DNA of 5,460 nucleotides. Origin: an uncultured Clostridia bacterium. Its GTDB lineage: Bacteria; Bacillota; Clostridia; Lachnospirales; Anaerotignaceae. Shown piece by piece: positions 1 through 4,337 of this stretch. How positions within the stretch are numbered: position 1 is the stretch's first letter; every line of letters starts with the position of its first letter. Made by a program: the position numbers and the translations under genes. The stretch is taken from positions 1 to 5,460 of the forward strand of contig CATZIM010000140.1 of the NCBI GenBank assembly GCA_958420075.1. The letters run 5' to 3'. The notes under the pieces are model-generated. The model worked only from the letters and a program-made list of their open reading frames with translations. It was not told where the DNA came from and did not search any database.

Positions 1-357
1 AGATTTTTTCTGCAATTTCTCAAAGGCTTCCATTTGCAATTCCGGGTCTGTGTGCAGTTCCGGCAGAGAAAAATCATCGGTGCCATAGACCACCAGATGT
101 TCCGAACGGTTGTCGATGTATTGCCAGCCGAATTCTTCGTAAAGCTGTTGCCGTTCCTGACTGGGAGCCCAGCAGCGGTCTGGGTCTGCGTCTACCCGAT
201 AGCGCATAGGTTTTGGTGTACCTTTTTCAAATTTGGCAATGGCACGGCGGCAGGAAACCAGAAACAGCCCTTCTTTTTCTGCCAGTTCTTCCAGCCATGC
301 TTCAAAAGTTTTTATTTCATAAGGGGCACAAGGAATCAAACGGCGAATGTATGCCAT
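1..357 (-). CDS. DUF2812-like protein, 3' end cut by window edge
   Basis: The visible part is the first 119 residues, open to the window edge. Residues 18-56 resemble the DUF2812 pattern: FEAWLEELAEKEGLFL, then AKFEKGTPKPMRYRVD. A G-W pair follows at residues 77-78 (EEFGWQYI), then HLVVYGTDD and LHTDPELQ. That order (W-L-E-x-L-A, F-E-K-G-x-P, R-Y-R-V-D, GW, LHTDP) is characteristic of DUF2812 proteins, which are commonly encoded directly after a PadR regulator in Firmicutes. Many family members carry C-terminal membrane helices, but any such part here lies outside the window. The ATG at 357-355 has an excellent AAAGGAGGG site 6 nt upstream. The stop of the preceding decayed copy (361-359) is immediately before it, so the two were one operon. 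The molecular function is not established; regulation by the upstream PadR protein is inferred from operon position. Confidence 0.8.
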   Translation of the reverse strand, partial: MAYIRRLIPCAPYEIKTFEAWLEELAEKEGLFLVSCRRAIAKFEKGTPKPMRYRVDADPDRCWAPSQERQQLYEEFGWQYIDNRSEHLVVYGTDDFSLPELHTDPELQMEAFEKLQKKS

Positions 358-358
358 G

Positions 359-691
359 CTATGCCCTCCTTTCTTGTAAAGGCGTGTATGTTTGTGTCAA
401 GAGTTCTGCAAAATTTTCCGCATGGTCTTTCAAAGAAGCGTCTCCATAGTAATAGACTACCAGCAGATGATTTTTGCTGGAAAAGAATTTGCCATTTCCC
501 CAGAAGGTGTCCGCATGGTATCGAAAATGGGTTCCAGACAATAGCGGACCAGGGCGGGGGTGTTTTTCAAATTGACAGAAAGACAGAAAATAGCCAATTT
601 TATTCAGAAACTAACTTTTTTCGCCATGTCCTCCAGAAAGGTTTCCATGGCATCAGGGAAGGAAAGTTGGTAAATACAAAGGATGTTTCAT
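359..691 (-). pseudogene. decayed DUF2812-like gene (tandem copy, several frameshifts and a nonsense codon)
   Basis: A strong AAGGAGGGG site and ATG (691-689) lie 22 nt after the PadR stop, but the frame ends after 12 codons at TGA 655-653. DUF2812-like peptide continues in changing frames. DAMETFLEDMAKK is read from about 654 to 616. FLNKIGYFLSFCQFEKHP follows from 610, just after an in-frame TAG at 613-611, where family members have Gly-Trp. ALVRYCLEPIFD is read from 555 in another frame after a C5 run (556-560). Near 480-500 the frame returns to SSKNHLLVVYYYGDASLKDHAENF, which runs to TAG 361-359. The reading frame therefore changes at least four times, plus one nonsense codon. No GW motif is recognisable before the SSKNHLL block, so a small deletion there is possible. 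It parallels the intact downstream gene and is read here as its inactivated paralogue. Sequencing errors in homopolymers are the alternative for some shifts, but less likely for all of them together. Confidence 0.75.
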
Positions 692-713
692 AGAAAGCCC
701 CTCCTTTTGTTTA

Positions 714-1037
714 CTAAGCCTCATGCGCTTCCTCCTCCGCGTCTAGCAGACAGCGGCTGAGCCGTTCCACTTCCTCGGCGTAGATGCGCCGTCCCCGATC
801 GGTGATGCGGTAGGTGCGCTTTCGTCCTTGGATTTCTGTTTCCTCCAAAAGACCTTCTGACTGGAATTTCGCCAGTATGGTGTAGAGTGTGCCGGGACCC
901 ATCTGGATACGCCCTTTTGTTTTTCGGTCGATGAAAGCAGCCACGTCTGTGCCGCACATATCTGTTTTTAAAAATGCCATCAAGACATAAAACATAGTTT
1001 CAGTTAAGATTTCCAGTGATTTTTTTGCCAAAGTCAT
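714..1037 (-). CDS. PadR-family transcriptional regulator
   Basis: A 107-residue protein of the small PadR class (winged helix plus short C-terminal helix). Residues 12-24 (TETMFYVLMAFLK) match the typical first helix. Residues 47-58 (MGPGTLYTILAKF) are the hallmark recognition-helix region. Residues 71-84 (GRKRTYRITDRGRR) form the wing. The C-terminus (AEEVERLSRCLLD) is the expected dimerisation helix. PadR proteins are usually autorepressors of their operon, released by a small molecule or other signal; the ligand here is unknown. I chose the ATG at 1037 because it follows AAAGGAAG closely and gives the normal family N-terminus (MTLAKKSLEIL). A longer in-frame ATG at 1118 lies inside the -35 box and cannot be the start of this mRNA. 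It is the first gene of the unit, followed by one broken and one intact DUF2812-like gene. A recognisable operator covers its promoter. Confidence 0.92.
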   Translation of the reverse strand: MTLAKKSLEILTETMFYVLMAFLKTDMCGTDVAAFIDRKTKGRIQMGPGTLYTILAKFQSEGLLEETEIQGRKRTYRITDRGRRIYAEEVERLSRCLLDAEEEAHEA

Positions 1038-1060
1038 CACTTCCTTTGTAAAACATCTGA

Positions 1061-1090
1061 ATATCGTGTGTCGATATCGTCTATCGATAT
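1061..1090. promoter_or_regulatory. two overlapping perfect dyads, probable PadR operator
   Basis: The inverted repeat ATATCG-N5-CGATAT occurs twice with identical geometry: 1061-1066 with 1072-1077, and 1074-1079 with 1085-1090. The second starts 13 bp after the first and shares 4 bp with it. The pair covers the downstream edge of the leftward -10 box (1094-1089) and the transcription start and early leader. Binding there would block initiation of the padR operon. That PadR is the binder is inferred from position and from the family's habit of autorepression. Confidence 0.7.
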
Positions 1091-1118
1091 TATAGCATAG
1101 TGGAAATTTGAACGTCAA
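1089..1118 (-). promoter_or_regulatory. sigma-A promoter of the padR operon
   Basis: On the minus strand, TTGACG (1118-1113) and a perfect TATAAT (1094-1089) are separated by 18 nt. Transcription would start near 1082, about 45 nt before the padR ATG. The -10 box overlaps the proximal dyad of the operator. Confidence 0.8.
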
Positions 1119-1150
1119 TGGAAAACGGATGGATAAAAATATTGTTTTCG

Positions 1151-1184
1151 GGAAGTGATTTTCTGTTTTTTTTCGTACTATAAG
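1151..1184 (+). promoter_or_regulatory. candidate promoter of the ECF sigma operon
   Basis: Two readings fit. An ECF-like promoter would be GGAAGT (1151-1156), 17 nt, then CGTACT (1174-1179), resembling GGAAC/CGT-type ECF sites; it would make the operon self-activated, as is common for ECF sigma factors. A sigma-A reading is TATAAG (1179-1184) with a poor -35 TGATTT (1156-1161) at 17-nt spacing. The weak -35 slightly favours the ECF reading. There is a T-rich spacer (1166-1173). The choice cannot be settled from sequence. Confidence 0.4.
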
Positions 1185-1200
1185 AGAAGGCTGTTTCAGA

Positions 1201-1208
1201 AAGGAGGG
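1201..1208 (+). promoter_or_regulatory. ribosome binding site fixing a TTG start
   Basis: AAGGAGGG sits 6 nt before the TTG at 1215-1217. It is the only well-spaced site near the N-terminus of the sigma factor, and it rules out the longer frame from 1155, which would be translated through this site. Confidence 0.85.
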
Positions 1209-1214
1209 TGCAGA

Positions 1215-1748
1215 TTGCAGGATAAGAAAATCGTGGATGCCATCAAGGCTGGAGATGAACAGGTCATGCAGAAGGTCATCTGCCGTTATAGTCGGCTATT
1301 GTGGTCTATTGTGGGAGCGGTGCTCAGTCAGGTGGGGACCACTGAAGATATGGAGGAATGTGTGGCAGATGTATTCATTGATTTGTGGGAACATCCCCAG
1401 AAATATGATGAAAGCCGCGGCAGTCTGAAAGCATGGCTGTCTGTCATTGCCAGAAACAAAGCCATTGACCGCTATCGCCAGAAAACAAAGATACAGACTA
1501 TTCCTTTCGAGGAACCCATGTTGGTGGAGAAAATGGGCATAGAAAAGGAAACGGACAAAAGCGAAGGACTTCAAGGGGCTTTGGCAGAGCTGACGGAAGA
1601 AGAACGGGAAATCCTGCTGCGGCGTTATGTCTATCAGCAAAAGCCGAAAGAAATGGCAGTGGCATTGGGGTTGTCTGTGAAACAAGTGGAAAATCGGCTT
1701 TACCGCATTAAGGCGAAGATGCGGAAACAAATGGAACAGGAGGGATGA
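1215..1748 (+). CDS. ECF-type RNA polymerase sigma factor (sigma-70 family)
   Basis: A 177-residue cytosolic sigma factor with only regions 2 and 4, the usual ECF size. Region 2 spans about residues 20-90. It includes EDMEECVADVFIDLWEH (44-60), the region 2.2 core-binding helix, and GSLKAWLSVIARNKAIDRYR (69-88), regions 2.3-2.4 for -10 melting and recognition. A linker at about 91-117 follows. Region 4 spans about 119-173, with LTEEEREILLRRYVY (126-140) and the helix-turn-helix EMAVALGLSVKQVENRLYRIK (146-166) that reads the -35 element. Translation starts at TTG 1215, dictated by AAGGAGGG 6 nt upstream; the resulting N-terminus (MQDKKIVDAIKAGDEQ) is normal for the family. The stop at 1746-1748 nearly abuts the next gene, implying coupled translation with the membrane protein that probably holds this factor inactive. 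The target regulon is unknown. Confidence 0.92.
   Translation: MQDKKIVDAIKAGDEQVMQKVICRYSRLLWSIVGAVLSQVGTTEDMEECVADVFIDLWEHPQKYDESRGSLKAWLSVIARNKAIDRYRQKTKIQTIPFEEPMLVEKMGIEKETDKSEGLQGALAELTEEEREILLRRYVYQQKPKEMAVALGLSVKQVENRLYRIKAKMRKQMEQEG
1738..1744 (+). promoter_or_regulatory. ribosome binding site inside the sigma gene, deciding the next start
   Basis: AGGAGGG lies within the last codons of the sigma gene. It touches the ATG at 1745, leaving no spacer, but is 6 nt from the ATG at 1751. The latter is therefore the better start for the downstream gene. Confidence 0.7.
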
Positions 1749-1750
1749 AG

Positions 1751-3025
1751 ATGCAGAAATTCCAGCAGGAAAATCTGGAACATATTCAGGAGATATTTTC
1801 CCAAAAAACAGGGGTGTATTTTCCGGCACAGAAAAAGCCGCAGATAAGATTGCGCAAAGCAGTGGTTTTGGCCGCGGCACTTCTCTGTTTTTTGATGGTG
1901 ACAGGCTTTGCAGTGGTGAAATTTTCTTCTTTAAAGGGGGATGAGGTACAGTTACAGGGGGGATATGAAGGGAACGGTATTGTTTCTGTGTGGGTGGAAA
2001 ATGAATCAGACCGAATCCTTTCTTTCCAGCCAGATCTGCGGCTCATACAGTATAAAGCGGGTGTGGAAATTCCGCAAAAAGACGGCGGACAGGTTATCTT
2101 TCATCATACAGACTTCGCCGCTCATTCTCAGGGTACTATGACCATAGACCTGTCAGAAGCTTATGATCTGGCGCAGTTGGAAGAGCCTTTGGAAAACGAT
2201 TGGTATGAATTGATATTGACCAATAACGGTTTTGCTTTCGGTCAGGACTGGAAATGCAGTGTGGATTTTTCTGGTACGTCTGTTGTGGGGGGAACAGTGG
2301 AATATCCAGAGGCGGAAGCGGATTTACAGGCGAAAGAAGCGGAAGAAAGTCTGGCATTTTATTTCCAGAAGTCTGCCCAGGAAAAATACCAGCGGACAGC
2401 GTTAGAAGAAGCCTATCAGCAGGCTTATGAAAATCTGCCGGAATTCCGAAAAGGACAAGTTGTGTCGGCAGTATCGCCAGTGTTGCCGGGAAATCGTATC
2501 CAGAGTGAAATGTGTTTGACGGTGCAGGACCCGCCGGAAGGAGTCATTTGGGATGAAAGGATTTTTCCTGAGAAACAGTATGAACTGATGGGACTGAACT
2601 GGAGCACTTACGACAGCTTTGGCAGACTCATTGGCGCGAAAGGAGAATATGCCATGGTACTGTCTGTGCAGGTGCCTTTGCAAGATTATGCGGATGGCGC
2701 GAGAGAATTGCCGCTGTTTTATGTAATGGTTTACGACAGGGAAGAAACCCAAAAGAATGATGGCTGTGCTTTCATCCACGGGCAGATCGTATCTTTTGAA
2801 GATTTGGAAGCAAGAAAAGTATTTGCAGATGAAAAATATGTGGCTTATGATGTAAGAGACTATGTTTATGGAGATTGGGAAAGTTATTTGCAGGCATTTT
2901 TCCGGCAGAATCCTGATGTTGTCCAAAATGCGCAGACCCTGGAGCGAATACAGAACTTCTATACATATTATCAAGACCATCTGCAAGAATCCGTATTATA
3001 TTTGCAGGATACACAGCAAAAATAA
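1751..3025 (+). CDS. single-pass membrane protein, probable anti-sigma factor/sensor for the ECF sigma
   Basis: A 424-residue protein without a family name I can assign firmly. Residues 1-36 are a short basic cytoplasmic segment (MQKFQQENLEHIQEIF, then KKPQIRLRK). Residues 37-57 are one hydrophobic helix (AVVLAAALLCFLMVTGFAVV), giving N-in, C-out topology. The extracytoplasmic part has a beta-rich block at about 65-173 (YEGNGIVSVWVENESDRILSF; GTMTIDLSEAYDL; WYELILTNNGFAFGQDW). A charged helical stretch follows at about 184-228, then a second alpha/beta block to the end. There is no signal-peptidase or lipobox site, and no HxxxCxxC zinc motif of the ZAS anti-sigma class. The anti-sigma role is inferred from its place directly after the sigma gene, near-overlapping with translational coupling, and from its topology. 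A start at 1745 would overlap the sigma stop as ATGA, but its Shine-Dalgarno spacing would be zero. The ligand or stress sensed is unknown. Confidence 0.75.
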   Translation: MQKFQQENLEHIQEIFSQKTGVYFPAQKKPQIRLRKAVVLAAALLCFLMVTGFAVVKFSSLKGDEVQLQGGYEGNGIVSVWVENESDRILSFQPDLRLIQYKAGVEIPQKDGGQVIFHHTDFAAHSQGTMTIDLSEAYDLAQLEEPLENDWYELILTNNGFAFGQDWKCSVDFSGTSVVGGTVEYPEAEADLQAKEAEESLAFYFQKSAQEKYQRTALEEAYQQAYENLPEFRKGQVVSAVSPVLPGNRIQSEMCLTVQDPPEGVIWDERIFPEKQYELMGLNWSTYDSFGRLIGAKGEYAMVLSVQVPLQDYADGARELPLFYVMVYDREETQKNDGCAFIHGQIVSFEDLEARKVFADEKYVAYDVRDYVYGDWESYLQAFFRQNPDVVQNAQTLERIQNFYTYYQDHLQESVLYLQDTQQK

Positions 3026-3064
3026 AAAATAGGAAGGTACAAAACAAAAGTTTTGTACCTTCCT
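3018..3064 (-). terminator. Rho-independent terminator of perR
   Basis: A perfect 15-bp stem (3031-3045 with 3050-3064) with an AAAA loop on the plus strand. Read leftward it is followed by a T-rich run (ATTTTTTATTTTT, 3030-3018), the correct polarity for perR, whose stop lies 29 nt before the stem. The T-run overlaps the last codons of the convergent membrane-protein gene. Read rightward there is no T-tract, so any effect on that operon would be weak. Confidence 0.85.
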
Positions 3065-3092
3065 GCCATGTTTGGATGCTGTATGAAAAAGT

Positions 3093-3518
3093 TTACGCTT
3101 CTTCTTCTGCCTTTTTGCAGGCAGCACATTTTCCGTAAAGAATCAACTGTTCACAGGCCACTTCAAAATCCAGTGGTTTGGAAAGTTTTTTGTGGAGGTC
3201 TGTCAATTCATCATTATATAAGTCTGAAACGCAGCCACAAACGGTGCAGACTGTATGAGGATGGCAGTGAACCTGCGCGTCATAGCGGGCGCTTCCTTCC
3301 CCCACATTCAATTCCTGTACCAGTCCAAGGTGCTTGAAAAAGTCCAGAGTTTTATATACGGTAGCCAAGCTCATGGTAGGATTGGTGGCTTCCAATGTGC
3401 GGTAAATTGTTTCCGCATTGGGATGTTCTGTCGAATGCAGCAGCATATTATAGACAGCGATTCTCTGGGGTGTTACCTTGAGCCCTTTTTCTCGCAGCAC
3501 TTGTGCTGTTTCTTTCAT
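3093..3518 (-). CDS. perR: PerR-type Fur-family peroxide/metal-sensing repressor
   Basis: A 141-residue Fur-family regulator: N-terminal winged helix (VTPQR at 15-19; SLATVYKTLDFF at 50-61) and C-terminal metal-binding dimerisation domain. By hand alignment to Bacillus subtilis PerR, the regulatory-site residues H37, D85, H91, H93 and D104 correspond to H32, D80, H86, H88 and D99 here. The structural zinc cysteines are C91, C94, C131 and C134 (CTVC, CAAC), all with the same constant offset. In PerR, Fe(II)-catalysed oxidation of the sensing histidines releases DNA and induces peroxide defence. The aspartate at the D85 position favours PerR over Fur or Zur, though substrate class is inference. 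The start is ATG 3518, since AGGAGGG (3531-3525) lies 6 nt upstream; a TTG at 3524 abuts that site. It is monocistronic, with its own promoter and terminator and a candidate autoregulatory box. No peroxidase or rubrerythrin gene adjoins it here. Confidence 0.87.
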   Translation of the reverse strand: MKETAQVLREKGLKVTPQRIAVYNMLLHSTEHPNAETIYRTLEATNPTMSLATVYKTLDFFKHLGLVQELNVGEGSARYDAQVHCHPHTVCTVCGCVSDLYNDELTDLHKKLSKPLDFEVACEQLILYGKCAACKKAEEEA

Positions 3519-3537
3519 AGGCAACCCTCCTAACTAA

Positions 3538-3552
3538 TAATTATTCTTATAT
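3538..3552 (-). promoter_or_regulatory. candidate Per box over the perR start region
   Basis: Read leftward, the 15 bp from 3552 to 3538 match the B. subtilis Per box consensus TTATAATNATTATAA at 10 of 14 specified positions. A perfect AT-only palindrome, AATAATTATT (3536-3545), overlaps it. The site lies just downstream of the -10 box, suited to autorepression. The AT-richness of the region makes chance matches likely, so this is tentative. Confidence 0.4.
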
Positions 3553-3553
3553 A

Positions 3554-3582
3554 ATAATAAAGGATAAAAAGGAATCCGTCAA
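3554..3582 (-). promoter_or_regulatory. sigma-A promoter of perR
   Basis: On the minus strand, TTGACG (3582-3577), a 17-nt spacer and TATTAT (3559-3554). The expected start is near 3547, about 30 nt before the perR ATG and within the candidate Per box. Confidence 0.8.
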
Positions 3583-3601
3583 GTACCAGAAAGTGGAAAT
3601 A

Positions 3602-3630
3602 TTGAACAAAATTTCTTTTTATGCTAAAAT
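3602..3630 (+). promoter_or_regulatory. sigma-A promoter of trmL
   Basis: TTGAAC (3602-3607), a 17-nt spacer and TAAAAT (3625-3630), with a TG dinucleotide (3622-3623) one base before the -10 as in extended -10 promoters. It lies back to back with the perR promoter; their -35 boxes are about 20 bp apart without overlap. Confidence 0.75.
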
Positions 3631-3663
3631 AAGAGAAAATTTCCACGGAAAAGAGGGTAAAAC

Positions 3664-4173
3664 GTGCATATTGTGTTATTAGAACCGGAAATCCCCCAGA
3701 ATGCGGGCAACATTGCCAGAACATGCGCTGTGACCAATACGGTGCTGCATCTGATTAAGCCCTTGGGATTTTCTGTAGAGGATAAATATTTGAAACGGGC
3801 TGGGCTGGATTATTGGAAATTGCTGGACATTCGGTATTATGAGAATTTTCAGGATTTTCTGGACAAAAACCCCAATGCAAAAATCTGGATGGCGACCACA
3901 AAGGCGAAACATGTTTATTCCGATGTGACTTTTGGGGAGAATGACTATCTGATGTTTGGGAAGGAAAGTGCGGGCATCCCAGAGGAAATCCTGCTGCAAT
4001 ACCCGGATACCGCTATTCGCATTCCCATGCTGGAAGCGGCAAGAAGCCTGAATCTGTCCAATTCCGTAGCCATCATCATTTATGAAGCGCTGCGTCAGCA
4101 GGGATTTCCCGGCATGCTCCAGGAAGGGGAGCTGCACCGTCACACATGGGCAGAAGCGAAGCCAAAAGAATAA
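3664..4173 (+). CDS. trmL: tRNA (cytidine/uridine(34)-2'-O)-methyltransferase TrmL
   Basis: A 169-residue SPOUT-class methyltransferase of full family length. It is expected to transfer a methyl group from S-adenosylmethionine to the 2'-OH of the wobble nucleotide of certain tRNA-Leu isoacceptors. Visible motifs: LLEPEIPQNAGNIARTCA (5-22), the conserved N-terminal motif; MFGKESAGIPEEIL (97-110), SPOUT motif 2; and IRIPMLEAARSLNLSNSVAI (118-137), the motif 3 knot that binds S-adenosylmethionine, close to the E. coli TrmL sequence. The C-terminus (YEALRQQGFPG) is also typical. The start is GTG at 3664, with AGAGGG (3652-3657) 6 nt upstream; no ATG near the N-terminus would preserve the first motif. 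It is a single gene with its own promoter and terminator, divergent from perR and convergent with the aminotransferase. Function is well supported by family resemblance. Confidence 0.95.
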   Translation: MHIVLLEPEIPQNAGNIARTCAVTNTVLHLIKPLGFSVEDKYLKRAGLDYWKLLDIRYYENFQDFLDKNPNAKIWMATTKAKHVYSDVTFGENDYLMFGKESAGIPEEILLQYPDTAIRIPMLEAARSLNLSNSVAIIIYEALRQQGFPGMLQEGELHRHTWAEAKPKE

Positions 4174-4189
4174 TTTTCAGAAGTAACCA

Positions 4190-4237
4190 AAGAAAGCTGA
4201 AATCCTTGTCGTATAAAGAATTTCAGCTTTCTTTTTT
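4190..4237 (+). terminator. Rho-independent terminator of trmL
   Basis: A perfect 14-bp stem (4190-4203 with 4220-4233) closes a 16-nt loop whose CTT/AAG bases may extend the stem after one mismatch. The 3' arm runs into a T6 tract (4232-4237). It begins 16 nt after the trmL stop. Confidence 0.88.
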
Positions 4238-4250
4238 CGTATTTTGGCAA

Positions 4251-4294
4251 AAGAAAAACAGAGAGAAACTTGCGTTTCTCTCTGTTTGTTTTTT
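4251..4294. terminator. bidirectional hairpin terminator between trmL and the aminotransferase
   Basis: A perfect 14-bp stem (4256-4269 with 4274-4287) with loop TTGC. Leftward, the stem is followed by TTTTTCTTTT (4260-4251 region), suiting termination of the aminotransferase gene whose stop is at 4338. Rightward, GTTTTTTG (4288-4295) follows, so it may also back up the trmL terminator. Confidence 0.85.
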
Positions 4295-4337
4295 GTGTAG
4301 GCAATGCCATATTCAAATGGCTGATGTTGCAGTCGAA

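Noticed and set aside
34..693. Long open frame of 219 codons on the plus strand opposite the DUF2812 region
   Set aside because: It starts at a TTG with no ribosome binding site, has no recognisable motif, and is antisense to clear DUF2812-like coding matter. It is best explained as a shadow frame.
1038..1118. N-terminal extension of the PadR protein to the ATG at 1118
   Set aside because: That ATG overlaps the -35 box and the frame runs through the -10 box and operator. The extra 27 residues do not resemble the family.
1155..1214. Extension of the sigma factor to the start at 1155
   Set aside because: It would begin inside the promoter and translate across the Shine-Dalgarno site. The extra residues are not family-like.
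1751..1860. Zinc-binding (ZAS) anti-sigma motif in the N-terminus of the membrane protein
   Set aside because: There is no HxxxCxxC. The only nearby Cys (residue 46) is inside the membrane helix.
1296..1880. Minus-strand frame opposite the sigma gene
   Set aside because: It is antisense to a certain sigma-70 gene and lacks a start site or motifs.
2402..2986. Minus-strand frame of 194 codons opposite the membrane-protein gene
   Set aside because: No Shine-Dalgarno site and no family resemblance. The plus-strand frame has the ribosome binding site, operon context and topology.
3031..3064. Hairpin as a repeat or mobile-element end
   Set aside because: It occurs once in the window and has terminator geometry with a T-run in the perR direction.
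3679..4143. Minus-strand frame opposite trmL
   Set aside because: It is a shadow of a strongly recognised methyltransferase gene.
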